38,181 bases of DNA from DASYHS01 sp035998295 (GTDB lineage: Bacteria > Pseudomonadota > Alphaproteobacteria > Azospirillales > Azospirillaceae): contig NZ_DASYHS010000154.1 of NCBI RefSeq assembly GCF_035998295.1, positions 1 to 38,181 of the forward strand, written 5' to 3'. The position numbers and the translations under genes are program-made. Positions 8,101-15,092 of the stretch are shown piece by piece. Each line of letters begins with the position of its first letter. Position 1 is the stretch's first letter. The notes under the pieces are model-generated. The model made no database searches. It saw only the letters and a list, made by a program, of their open reading frames with translations, and was not told the DNA's origin.

Positions 8101-8338
8101 CGGGCAATGGATGGCCGGCCGCTACGTCCCCTCCTTGCTGGCCGCGATCGGCGAGGTGATCGAGCGGCACATGCAGGAAACCGCCGAGGAAGTGCCGACG
8201 GCCGTTCCTCCGGCCCCGGAGCCCGACACGGGCCCGGCCGTCCGCATCCACCAGTGCCCGAGATGCGGCCAGCCCGGTCTCCTGCGCCAGGAAGGCTGCG
8301 ACCTCTGCTCGAACTGCGGGTATTCCAAGTGCGGTTGA
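5117..8338 (+). CDS. nrdJ: Adenosylcobalamin-dependent (class II) ribonucleotide reductase with in-frame intein
   Basis: NrdJ reduces ribonucleotides to deoxyribonucleotides using a radical generated from adenosylcobalamin, in the cytoplasm, without oxygen dependence. The precursor is 1073 residues; removing the intein (residues 267-578) leaves 761. Exteins show the RNR fold: redox Cys85 in LFNCFVMG, QQGGGIGYDFSTLRPRG, and then ATNP joined to CGEQPLPPYGACLLGSINL after splicing, which carries the radical Cys and general-base Glu. IAPTGTISLLAGNVSSGIEP follows, then a C-terminal zinc-ribbon-like tail of four CxxC-type pairs (CPRC, CDLC, CSNC region). The start at 5117 has GGAG six bases upstream. 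A Pro/Glu/Gln linker at about residues 878-893 is repetitive. The gene is probably monocistronic. Confidence 0.95.
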   Translation: MPAAAAISRQIWDMKYRLKTLDGTPVDKSVEDTWRRVAGALAAGEDDPEYWERRFYEAMEGFRFLPAGRILAGSGTGRAVTLFNCFVMGTIPDDLSAIFDHLREAALTMQQGGGIGYDFSTLRPRGAPVRGVGADASGPVSFMDVWDSMCRTIMSAGARRGAMMATLRCDHPDIEEFIETKREPGRLRMFNLSVLVTDAFMEAVRRDASWDLVFAGTPHRTLRARDLWDRIMRATYAYAEPGVIFIDRINQRNNLWYAETISATNPCLTGDAWVQTSDGPRRVAELVGLPFSAMVHGQPFPSAPEGFFATGVKPVLRIVTKDGFALRATGDHPVRTVAAGFPHRVETTWTKAGNLKPGAVVVLNDHGEAAHWPGTYGEAEGYLVGLLAGGGASEPLVPDVKSIAAALGVTPEDKTITPALERTSSDFHRGFLRGLFDADGALLGHHARDTGVRLAQGGLDRLQAVQRMLLRLGIVGRIHADRGPSEEKGADERHPRSARHELLVTGADVARFAARIGSADPQRQARLAAVLGGWDSTPSRERFLSEVAAVTEDGTEEVFDVRIPEIHAFDANGLLVHNCGEQPLPPYGACLLGSINLASLVLDPFTADARLDLDALDDIVPVAIRMMDNVVDTSRFPLPQQEAEAKAKRRIGLGVTGLADALIMCRVRYGSEPAVELTGKWLAALRRAAYLASSAIAAEKGSFPLYDAERYLDGANMRTLDEDVREAIRRQGIRNALITSIAPTGTISLLAGNVSSGIEPVFSYAYTRSVLLPDGTRRAEEVNDYAYRCFRDLFGDEAPLPDYFVDAQSLAPGAHVVMQAVAQDYIDSSISKTINCPEDLSFDAFKDVYVQAYEMNCKGCTTYRPNAVTGAVLSVRREQPEPEQPEPEQPPGPALERLQDGPVAYMTDPLDRPEALPGRTYKLRWPESDHAIYITINDVIQDGHRRPFEVFINSKNMEHYAWTVALTRMVSAVFRRGGDVSFVVEELKAVFDPRGGQWMAGRYVPSLLAAIGEVIERHMQETAEEVPTAVPPAPEPDTGPAVRIHQCPRCGQPGLLRQEGCDLCSNCGYSKCG
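5915..6850 (+). other. Intein inside NrdJ, with degenerate LAGLIDADG domain
   Basis: The 312 residues interrupt NrdJ between ATNP and CGEQ. Splicing features are present: Cys1 (CLTGDAWVQT, block A), the TGDH of block B at intein residues 63-66, a block F-like FDVRIPEIHAFDANG near the end, and a terminal LLVHN followed by extein Cys. The endonuclease region has YLVGLLAGGG at 116-125, where LAGLIDADG enzymes normally carry an acidic residue, and an intact FLRGLFDADG at 165-174. Only about 40 residues separate the two motifs, less than usual. I infer active splicing and an inactive or weakened endonuclease. The insertion site before the catalytic cysteine is a known RNR intein site. Confidence 0.93.
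7748..7786 (+). repeat. 15-bp tandem repeat inside nrdJ
   Basis: The unit GAGCAGCCCGAACCG occurs twice in full (7748-7762 and 7763-7777) and then partially (7778-7786). It encodes repeated EQPEP in the linker between the catalytic barrel and the C-terminal domain. Copy-number changes would keep the frame. Confidence 0.85.
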
Positions 8339-8430
8339 TGCCGGACAGAACCGCACGTCGATAGATCGGCTTCCGGACGTACCGCAAGCCGCAGGCCAAG
8401 CGAGGCTTTTGGCGAGCATTTTAGGAGAAA

Positions 8431-8471
8431 TACTTTCCCTTTGGTTGCGTAAGGCCGTATCCGCGGGATAC
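8431..8471 (+). promoter_or_regulatory. Candidate regulatory site upstream of the GT4 gene
   Basis: An AT-richer patch 45-85 bases before the GTG start holds two signals. Bases 8431-8451 begin with TACTTTCCCT and match 17 of 21 bases at 14357-14377, in front of a methyltransferase gene of the same block. A perfect palindrome GTATCC-GCG-GGATAC follows at 8457-8471. No standard -35/-10 pair is convincing. Confidence 0.35.
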
Positions 8472-8515
8472 ACTCCACGAGGAGAGAGCCTAGCCGGCAA
8501 TCAGAGGACGTACCC

Positions 8516-9586
8516 GTGCCGAATGCACCGCTGCTGTTCGTCCTCCCCGAATGCCGGGCGTCGATCACCGGCGGCAACCTCTACAACGAACGACTGGTCA
8601 AGGCTCTCGTCGCGCGGGGCCGAACCTGCCTGACGATGGACTGGCCCGAGGCGGCGGCATGGCTGACGGCAGGCCGGCCAGCAAACGTCCTCGTCGACAG
8701 CCTGCTGATCGACCGCCTGCCGTCTCTGCGCGCGCGCAGCCGCGCGGGTCAACGCCTCGTCCTGCTCACTCATTTCCTGCCGAGCCTGGATCCGACGGCC
8801 GACGCTGCGGAGCGGCTGCACCGGAGACGGCGCGAAACGGCGCTGCTACGTCACCTCGACGCCTTCGTCGTGCCCAGCCCCTTGGCCGAGCGCGCCGTGA
8901 TGGAGCGGACCGGCGGCGGCCCCGACGTGCCGATCCTGGTATCGCCTCCGGCGCTGGGCTTCCGGCCCGAACCGCGAGCCGTCCCGACAGGTCCTTTGCA
9001 CGGCCTCCTGGTCAGCAATCTTCTTCCCAACAAAGGGGTGCGCGAGTTCCTGCTCGAACTGGGTCGCCAGGTCCGGACGGGCGATCGCTTTCGCATCGAG
9101 ATCGCCGGGCACGACGACCTTGATCCCGCCTACGCCGCATCGTGCCGGGCCGCCGTGGCGCAGGCGCCGGCGCTGCGGGAATGCGTTGCGTTCCTCGGCG
9201 CGGTGCCGCCGGATCGCATTGCCCGCCTGTATGCCCGCGCTCACGTCTTCATCTCCGCGTCGGGCTTCGAGTCCTTCGGCATGGCGCTGCAGGAGGCAAG
9301 GGCCTGCGGCTTGTACATTCTTGCCCGCGACGCCGGCAACGCCGCCGCGCATCTCGCGGGGAGCGCCGGCCAGCTCGTTCCCGACGTCGCAACCCTGGCG
9401 GGGGCTTGTGCCCGGCTGATCGCAGGTCCCTTCCCCTCGCCGGAATTCGAGCACCTGGACCACGCCGACACGCCGAGACCGGTTTGGTCCGAGCAGGACT
9501 GGACCTGGAACGCCGCCGCCCGGCGTCTCGAGGCGTTCGTCGCCTCCGTCGTTCCAGCCAGCATCATGGAAACCGCACACGTTTAG
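8516..9586 (+). CDS. Family 4-type glycosyltransferase
   Basis: This is a 356-residue GT-B glycosyltransferase of the GT4/GT1 clan, predicted to move a sugar from a nucleotide-sugar onto an acceptor in the cytoplasm. The N-terminal half has the Gly-rich opening TGGNLYNERLVKAL (about residues 18-31). The C-terminal half has the donor-binding core: LVSNLLPNKGVREFL (about 165-179) and the EX7E motif E252-E260 in FISASGFESFGMALQEA. The acceptor cannot be told. The start is GTG with AGAGGA about six bases upstream. It begins the glycan-like block and is about 160 bases from the next gene. Confidence 0.85.
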   Translation: MPNAPLLFVLPECRASITGGNLYNERLVKALVARGRTCLTMDWPEAAAWLTAGRPANVLVDSLLIDRLPSLRARSRAGQRLVLLTHFLPSLDPTADAAERLHRRRRETALLRHLDAFVVPSPLAERAVMERTGGGPDVPILVSPPALGFRPEPRAVPTGPLHGLLVSNLLPNKGVREFLLELGRQVRTGDRFRIEIAGHDDLDPAYAASCRAAVAQAPALRECVAFLGAVPPDRIARLYARAHVFISASGFESFGMALQEARACGLYILARDAGNAAAHLAGSAGQLVPDVATLAGACARLIAGPFPSPEFEHLDHADTPRPVWSEQDWTWNAAARRLEAFVASVVPASIMETAHV

Positions 9587-9750
9587 ATTGTTTTACATCC
9601 ATGAATAACCAAAGTACGATACCGAGAAAGAGAGTTGCGAATATCGGTTGCGGGTCCGCCGAATAATTCTAGACTACCCCCGGTTTTGCTCGGCAGCGCT
9701 CCCCAGGTTCCAACGGATGGCATGCCTTGCAGCCTCGAACCAGGATCACC

Positions 9751-11685
9751 ATGGGAAGGCTCATGACCGACATCCGATCCAGCCGCGTCCGCCGACTGGC
9801 CGCGACCTGCCTGCTTGCCGGCACGGCGCTGGCCGGCGGCTCAGCATCGGCACAGGCACCGACGATCACCGTCCAGCCGGCCGTGCCGAGCGACATCCCG
9901 GGCGGCGCGCCCGCAGCCGATCTTCAGGCGGCCGCGGCATTCGCCTGGCAGGAGTTCATCGCGCTGAACTGGCCGGCCCAGCCCGTCACGGGCGTGCCGA
10001 ATGCCTACAACCGCGACACGCCCGACACCAATGCGAAGTTCGGCCAGGGTGCCGCGGCCTCGACCAACACGGTGCCTCTGGTCTGGCAGACCTACCGCCA
10101 CAAGGTCGAAATCCTACCCGGCACCACCGGCGTGCCGTCGAACTATCCTACCGGCGCCGTGCCGGGCCAGGGTCCGCTGAATACGCAGCTGCCGCCGGGC
10201 GCTTCGCTGACCGCACCCGACTTCGGCTACAACACGCAGCCCCAGTACAACTATGCGGTCTACGCCGATCCCAACTCCAACACGATCCCGGTCGTGACCG
10301 GCGCCTGCCAAGGCCAGTCGACCGGTGACCCGACCTCCTGGATCAACCTGGACGAGGAAAGCGAGATCTTCCTCGACCACATGTTCGCCGGCGCCGCGCC
10401 CGGCCAGGGCCAGGACCAGCAGTTCCTGTTCATGGCCAAGGCCAACCGGAATCACTACGCCTATGTGGTCAACCCGAAGAGCATCGGCGGCACCCAGCTG
10501 ATCGACGGCTTCTGGAATCACGACTTCAACGGCGACCAGACCGACAATCCGCTCTACAACAAGGCACTGGACAACTTCACCGCCTACATGAACGCGGTGC
10601 TGGCGGGCAATCCGCAACCGCTCGCCCAGCCGGCCGCACAGTTCCCCGCGGGGACGATCGAGACGAAGTCGGCCTGGCGCCGCCTGACCCAGGCGGAACT
10701 CGACAGCGGCCAGTTCCACGTCAACAAGGTGCGCTTCTACGAGCTGCTGCCGATGGGGCCCAGCGGAGTGCAGCAATATTGCTGGCGCCAGGAGGCCTGG
10801 GGGCTTGCCTCACTCCACATCATCCAGAAGACACCGAGCGCACCTTATTTCATCTACGCGACCTTCGAGCAGGCCAACACCATCGAGACGGCGAGCGGGC
10901 AGCCGGTCGAAGATGCCGACGGCAACATCATCGTCCAGAATCCCGGTCCCGCCTTCGACCTGGGCAACGGGCAGACGCTCTCGGTGACGCTTGCGACCGC
11001 CGAGAACCCCAACAACGAGGCCTACGATCCGATGACGGCCAACTGCCAGCCAGGCAGCCGGCTGTACTATCAGAACGTCCCGAGTCCGACGCCCCAGGGC
11101 ACGGTCTGCCTGAACCAGCGCGCCCACCCGATCCCGTCCGACGTGATCGCGGCCAACAAGGCCGCCCATCAGGCGATTGCGCAGTACAACTCCGCCAACG
11201 GGATCACGGACTCGCCCTGGCCCTACTACAAGCTGGTGAACGTCCAGTACAAGCCTGTCGACAAGCCGCCGGGAGTGATCCTCGATCAGGCACTCAACGG
11301 CGTGCTGCCGTCGACCTACTACCAGTCCAACATGCTTCTGGAAACCAACTATAACCTTCAGTTCTTCAGCGGGCGGCTGGTGTCCGAGGCCCCGTCCTAC
11401 GGCACGCTGATGAGCGACTTCAACCCGATCGTACCGCCCGCGACGACCGGCACCCCGTTCAAGAACACGTTCTTCCTCGAGAGCCCGAGCGGCGTGCCCG
11501 TCAGCACCTACAACATGGGCGGCTGCATGGGTTGCCACGGCAACGCACAGGTGGCCGGCGCCGATTTCAGCTTCATCCTGAACGTCGGCCGCAACGATGC
11601 GCCCGAAGGCCTGGCGCCCGACGGCACCCAGACCACCGCCCAGTCGCTGGCGGCGCAGAAGGACAAGGTCGAAGGCCTGCGCTGA
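9751..11685 (+). CDS. Secreted protein with one c-type heme motif, function unknown
   Basis: The 644-residue product has a signal peptide (Arg-rich start, LAATCLLAGTALAGG, cleavage near ASA-QA) and so should be exported. The body is rich in Asn, Gln, Tyr and Trp, with WQEFIALNWPAQP near residue 70. A single heme-attachment motif, C592-M-G-C595-H596, lies about 50 residues before the end. I recognise this as a family often labelled 'cytochrome c family protein' but know no assigned reaction. The ATG at 9751 has AGGA five bases upstream; an ATG at 9763 is also possible and keeps the signal peptide. A strong hairpin follows the stop. It sits between two glycosyltransferases, with no clear functional link. 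Confidence 0.78.
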   Translation: MGRLMTDIRSSRVRRLAATCLLAGTALAGGSASAQAPTITVQPAVPSDIPGGAPAADLQAAAAFAWQEFIALNWPAQPVTGVPNAYNRDTPDTNAKFGQGAAASTNTVPLVWQTYRHKVEILPGTTGVPSNYPTGAVPGQGPLNTQLPPGASLTAPDFGYNTQPQYNYAVYADPNSNTIPVVTGACQGQSTGDPTSWINLDEESEIFLDHMFAGAAPGQGQDQQFLFMAKANRNHYAYVVNPKSIGGTQLIDGFWNHDFNGDQTDNPLYNKALDNFTAYMNAVLAGNPQPLAQPAAQFPAGTIETKSAWRRLTQAELDSGQFHVNKVRFYELLPMGPSGVQQYCWRQEAWGLASLHIIQKTPSAPYFIYATFEQANTIETASGQPVEDADGNIIVQNPGPAFDLGNGQTLSVTLATAENPNNEAYDPMTANCQPGSRLYYQNVPSPTPQGTVCLNQRAHPIPSDVIAANKAAHQAIAQYNSANGITDSPWPYYKLVNVQYKPVDKPPGVILDQALNGVLPSTYYQSNMLLETNYNLQFFSGRLVSEAPSYGTLMSDFNPIVPPATTGTPFKNTFFLESPSGVPVSTYNMGGCMGCHGNAQVAGADFSFILNVGRNDAPEGLAPDGTQTTAQSLAAQKDKVEGLR

Positions 11686-11700
11686 TCGCGAAAACGTCCT

Positions 11701-11730
11701 GAGGCCGCTCCGCGCGGGCGGCCTCCTTCT
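11701..11730 (+). terminator. Hairpin terminator after the heme-motif gene
   Basis: GAGGCCGC (11701-11708) pairs perfectly with GCGGCCTC (11718-11725) around a 9-base loop, and CTTCTCT follows. It lies 16 bases after the stop codon. The T-content downstream is modest, so ending may be partial, and it is close to the next start at 11748. Confidence 0.6.
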
Positions 11731-11747
11731 CTGCAGCGGGCGGCATC

Positions 11748-12746
11748 TTGCCCCGGATCCCCCTCGTTTCCATCCTGATGCCGGCGCGCGACGCGGCGCC
11801 CTGGATCACCGGGGCGATCGACAGCCTGCTGACCCAGACACTGGCCGACTGGGAGCTGGTGCTCGTCGACGACGGCTCGACGGACGGCACCGCCGACATC
11901 GCGTCCCGCTTCGCCGACGAGCGCCTGACCCTGCTGCGCAATGCCGTAGCCCGGGGTCCGGCCCGCGCCCTCGACCAGGCGCTGGCCGTGGCGCGCGGTC
12001 GTTTTCTCGCCCGTCTCGACGCCGACGACATCGCCCTGCCCGAACGCCTCGCCCGGCAGGTCGCATTCCTGGAACGGCAGCCGGAGACCGGCGTCTGCGG
12101 CAGCGACATGACCGTCTTCTCCGACGGCGACGCAAGCGCCGTGCACTGGCGCTATCCCACCTGCCCCGACGATCTGCACTGCGCGCTGCTGGCGACCAAT
12201 CCCCTGTCCCACCCGACCGTCATGATCGTGCGCGACCGGGTGCCGGCGCAGGAGCTGCGCTACGACCAGGCCTTCACCTGCACCGAGGACTTCGACCTCT
12301 GGGCCCGCCTCGCCGGAGCGACCCGGTTCGCCAACATCCCCGAACCGTTGGTCCGCCATCGCCGCCACGCGACCAATGTCAGCCGGACCCGCTTCGCGAC
12401 CCTGCTCGCCGAGAGCGACGCCATCCGCGCCCGCCTCGTGCGCGCGCTCGTCCCCGATGCGAGCGCCGACGATCTCGCGCTGCACAACCGGCTGCTGCCG
12501 CTGATGAGGCGCGGCGCCGATCCTGCCGCCGGTCGGGACGGGACCGAGATCGGGGCGCTCCTGGATTGGATCGCCCGTTGCGAGGTGGAACTGCGCGGCC
12601 CCCTGCCCGAGGACGCGCCGCGACTGGCCGCCCGTTGGTTCACGCGTCTCCGCGACGCCAACCGCCGGGCGGGGATCTACCCGCCGGCCGCGCTCGACCG
12701 GCTGCTCGAGGCGGAACTGGGGCGGTTCTCCCCCTCCGGTGCGTAG
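11748..12746 (+). CDS. Family 2 glycosyltransferase (GT-A fold)
   Basis: The 332-residue product is a GT2-type inverting glycosyltransferase. It opens with IPLVSILMPARDAAPWI, has the nucleotide-binding LVLVDDGSTDGTADIA at about 37-52, and the metal-binding ARLDADDIALPERLARQ with D91 and D93. CTEDFDLWARL near residue 180 supplies the likely catalytic acidic ED pair. The C-terminal third is helical and unassigned. The start is TTG at 11748; the next ATG would remove the first strand, so TTG fits best. The last 70 bases overlap the convergent PIG-L gene. Donor and acceptor are unknown. Confidence 0.86.
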   Translation: MPRIPLVSILMPARDAAPWITGAIDSLLTQTLADWELVLVDDGSTDGTADIASRFADERLTLLRNAVARGPARALDQALAVARGRFLARLDADDIALPERLARQVAFLERQPETGVCGSDMTVFSDGDASAVHWRYPTCPDDLHCALLATNPLSHPTVMIVRDRVPAQELRYDQAFTCTEDFDLWARLAGATRFANIPEPLVRHRRHATNVSRTRFATLLAESDAIRARLVRALVPDASADDLALHNRLLPLMRRGADPAAGRDGTEIGALLDWIARCEVELRGPLPEDAPRLAARWFTRLRDANRRAGIYPPAALDRLLEAELGRFSPSGA

Positions 12747-14317
12747 TCCGGACCCAGCTTCTCGACCAGCAACCCGCACAAGTCGCCGAGGTGACGGACC
12801 ATGACGACGGGGCGGGCCGGCAGCAGTGCCGCCAGAAGCCGGTGAGCCGCCCGCGCACGGGGCGGCAGCCGCGCCTTCAGGATCTGTTCGCGCCAGCGGA
12901 TCTCCGGTGCGAACGGGGCGAAGCGCAGGACGACCGTCGGCGTGCCGGGACGCAGCGCCTCGCGCAGGAGCACGCCGCCCCATCCGCCCTGCCGCACGAC
13001 CGTCACGCGCACGCGCGGGTGCCGCCAGTCCTCGGTCTCCCAGGCGAACTCCGCCGCCACGAAGACATCGATGGCGGCGGACGGGAAGGCTTCGAGCAGG
13101 ATCTCCATGCCCTCGCGCCAACGACCGAACGCGGCTCCCGCGATCACCGCGACGCGACGGCGCGCCATGCGTCCGGCAAGGAAGCGGCCGAGCCGGCGGC
13201 GCACGCGCCGCAGGTCGTCGCGGTCGGGCGCCAGCTCGGATGCCGGGGGAAGCGGTCCTGCGGGAAGCCCGTCCAGGCGGAAACCCGACTCGGCCAGGCG
13301 GCCGGGCCGGCCGGCCGCCTCCACCGCGCGCCGGCGCAGGTTCGGCTCCATCGCCTCCACCTTGAACTGGGACGCGAAGACGCCGACCATCCGCAGCTTG
13401 TCGGCGAAGGTGCCGGTCACGTCCTCCACATCGGGGACGAGGCGCAGGCCGGACGCCGTCAAGGCGGCGACGACATGCGCGCGCTGATGCGGGAAATACG
13501 TCCCGTAGGGGTGGTCCTCGTACAGCAGGACCGGCACGTCGGCGAAGCGGTCCCGGTGCGCCGCCAGCATCGCGAGCCCGGCATCGCGGGTCAGCCGGTG
13601 GTCGACATGGCCGCCAAGCCCCAGCGGCAGCCACAGCTCCGCGGGGTCGAGAGACAGCACCGCGTCCGCCAGCAGCGCCGCCGCGCGCCCCACTTCGGCC
13701 GGCAGCGGAGGAAAGGCGAGGAAGGCGGCCAGCGCATCGTGCAGCCGGACGAACGCCCCGGGCGACCAGTCCTCGGCCGGACGGAACCGGAGCGGTGCGT
13801 CGGCCAGCGGCAGCGCCACGTGCTCGGCGCCGGCCAGCGCGGCCGCAAGGCGGGATTCCGCCAACCGGAGCTCGGTCACCCGGTCGGCATCGAAGAAGTC
13901 CCTTCCCAGGCTCCAATAGCAGCTGACATTGGACTGCCGCGTCAGCGACAGGACGATCATGCGCCGCGACCCGCGCCGGTTCAGCAGCCGCCCGCCGACA
14001 CTGAGCGCCGCGTCGTCCATGTGCGGCTCCACCACGACGAGCGGCCGGCCCGTCCCCGGCATGGCCCGCATCGCGGCCCGCGGAACGAACTCGACGATAC
14101 CGGCGGCATGCCAGGCATCCAACGCCGCGCGCGCTCCCGGAAATCGCCGCTCCAACCCGTCGAGGCCGGCTTCGCCGTCGACCGCCGCGAACAGCGCGGC
14201 CGAGGGCGGGTCGAGCACCAGGGCTGGCCGGCGGGAAATCAGGAACGTCACCGCGAGGCCCCGCAGGTGGAACCCCGGCCGGACCACGACGACGCGATCC
14301 TCCTGCGCACCCTCCAT
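12677..14317 (-). CDS. PIG-L (LmbE) deacetylase fused to a PqqD-like domain and an unknown C-terminal domain
   Basis: Three parts are visible in 546 residues. Residues about 10-80 resemble the PqqD-like winged-helix domain (hydrophobic strands, then LDPPSAALFAAVDGEAGLDG and a helix ending in AAGIVEFVP). Residues about 92-330 are a PIG-L/LmbE zinc-dependent N-deacetylase domain with E97-PHMDDA (metal ligands H99 and D102) and GGHVDH at 235-240. Residues about 385-522 form an alpha/beta region that I cannot assign; it begins with RRVAVIAGAAFGRW. PIG-L enzymes remove N-acetyl groups from sugars. A Ser-rich tail (531-546) is encoded inside the overlap with the convergent glycosyltransferase gene. 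The start is ATG 14317 with AGAGGG upstream; a GTG directly before is possible. Confidence 0.82.
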   Translation of the reverse strand: MEGAQEDRVVVVRPGFHLRGLAVTFLISRRPALVLDPPSAALFAAVDGEAGLDGLERRFPGARAALDAWHAAGIVEFVPRAAMRAMPGTGRPLVVVEPHMDDAALSVGGRLLNRRGSRRMIVLSLTRQSNVSCYWSLGRDFFDADRVTELRLAESRLAAALAGAEHVALPLADAPLRFRPAEDWSPGAFVRLHDALAAFLAFPPLPAEVGRAAALLADAVLSLDPAELWLPLGLGGHVDHRLTRDAGLAMLAAHRDRFADVPVLLYEDHPYGTYFPHQRAHVVAALTASGLRLVPDVEDVTGTFADKLRMVGVFASQFKVEAMEPNLRRRAVEAAGRPGRLAESGFRLDGLPAGPLPPASELAPDRDDLRRVRRRLGRFLAGRMARRRVAVIAGAAFGRWREGMEILLEAFPSAAIDVFVAAEFAWETEDWRHPRVRVTVVRQGGWGGVLLREALRPGTPTVVLRFAPFAPEIRWREQILKARLPPRARAAHRLLAALLPARPVVMVRHLGDLCGLLVEKLGPDYAPEGENRPSSASSSRSSAAGG

Positions 14318-14396
14318 CACGACAGCCCTCTCCCAAAAAGGGTATGACTATGACATTACTTTCCCTACGGTAGCATACATAATCGGGAAAGCAGCC
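14318..14396. promoter_or_regulatory. Divergent regulatory region, PIG-L gene / methyltransferase
   Basis: This short AT-rich gap separates divergent starts. On the plus strand CATAAT (14378-14383) is a good -10 box, but the -35 position is poor. Bases 14357-14377, starting TACTTTCCCT, repeat the site at 8431-8451 with 17 of 21 matches. GGGAAAG just before the ATG is the likely ribosome site of the methyltransferase. Confidence 0.42.
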
Positions 14397-15092
14397 ATGG
14401 ACGGGAGCGGCGACATGATCTCGCAGCGAGAGGTACAGGACTGGTTCGACGGGATCTACCGCGACCGGGGGCTGAGCTACCTGCGGCCGTTCGAAGCGTA
14501 TCGCATCTTCCTCGACCTCGTCGCCGCCCGCGCGGGCGAGCGGCTGCTCGACATCGCCTGCGGGCCGGGGCTGCTGTTGCGCGACGCCGTCGGCCGCGGC
14601 ATCGATGCGCATGGCATCGACATCTCCGAGATCGCCGCCGCCATGGTGGGCGACCAGGCGCCGGGCAGCGTCGTCTCGGTCGCGAGCGCCGAGGCGCTGC
14701 CCTACCCCGACGCCAGCTTCGATCTCCTGACCTGCATCGGTGCGGTCGAGCGCTTCCTGGACCGCGACCGGGCGCTGGGGGAGTTCCGGCGCGTTCTGCG
14801 GCCCGGAGGGCGCCTGTGCATCATGGTCCGCAATGCGCGCACCCTGTCCTGGCTCGGCCTGAGCCTGACCGGCCGGCGCAACCGCGCCGGACACCAGGAT
14901 GCCGATACGCTGGAGGGGTGGACGCGGCTTCTGGGCGCCGCGGGCTTCTCGGTACGCCGGGTGCTGCCCGACCTGTGGGCCTGGCAGCGACTCGGCATCG
15001 TCCGCCCGGGACGGCCGGTCGGCGGGCTGACGCGGCTGATGCCGCTGCGTTTCGCCAACGAGTTCATCTTCGTCCTGGAAAATCGGCCTTGA
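14397..15092 (+). CDS. Class I SAM-dependent methyltransferase
   Basis: The 231-residue product has the Rossmann-type methyltransferase core. Motif I is LLDIACGPGLLLRDAVGRG (about residues 48-66), followed by the acidic HGIDIS, LPYPDASFDLLTCIGAVE (motif II region) and EFRRVLRPGGRLCIMV (motif III). It belongs to the methyltransferase 11 type, with many possible substrates. The ATG at 14397 has GGGAAAG upstream; ATG 14415 is an alternative with GGGAG. Its stop overlaps the TTG of the next methyltransferase by four bases, so the two are probably made together. The setting beside a PIG-L deacetylase and glycosyltransferases suggests a sugar or lipid-linked substrate. Confidence 0.84.
   Translation: MDGSGDMISQREVQDWFDGIYRDRGLSYLRPFEAYRIFLDLVAARAGERLLDIACGPGLLLRDAVGRGIDAHGIDISEIAAAMVGDQAPGSVVSVASAEALPYPDASFDLLTCIGAVERFLDRDRALGEFRRVLRPGGRLCIMVRNARTLSWLGLSLTGRRNRAGHQDADTLEGWTRLLGAAGFSVRRVLPDLWAWQRLGIVRPGRPVGGLTRLMPLRFANEFIFVLENRP

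Noticed and set aside
8386..8410. AAGCC...GGCTTTT as a terminator after nrdJ
   Set aside because: Only a 5-bp stem with a 13-base loop and a short T-run; too weak to call.
9601..9666. 22-codon frame (MNNQSTIPRKRVANIGCGSAE) after the GT4 gene
   Set aside because: No ribosome site and codons unlike the neighbours. The ending looks vaguely like a methyltransferase motif I, but it is too short to call a remnant.
11597..14347. Very long plus-strand open frame (over 900 codons) across the GT2 and PIG-L genes
   Set aside because: Arg/Pro-rich translation without domains; it is the off-frame shadow of two well-supported genes in GC-rich DNA.
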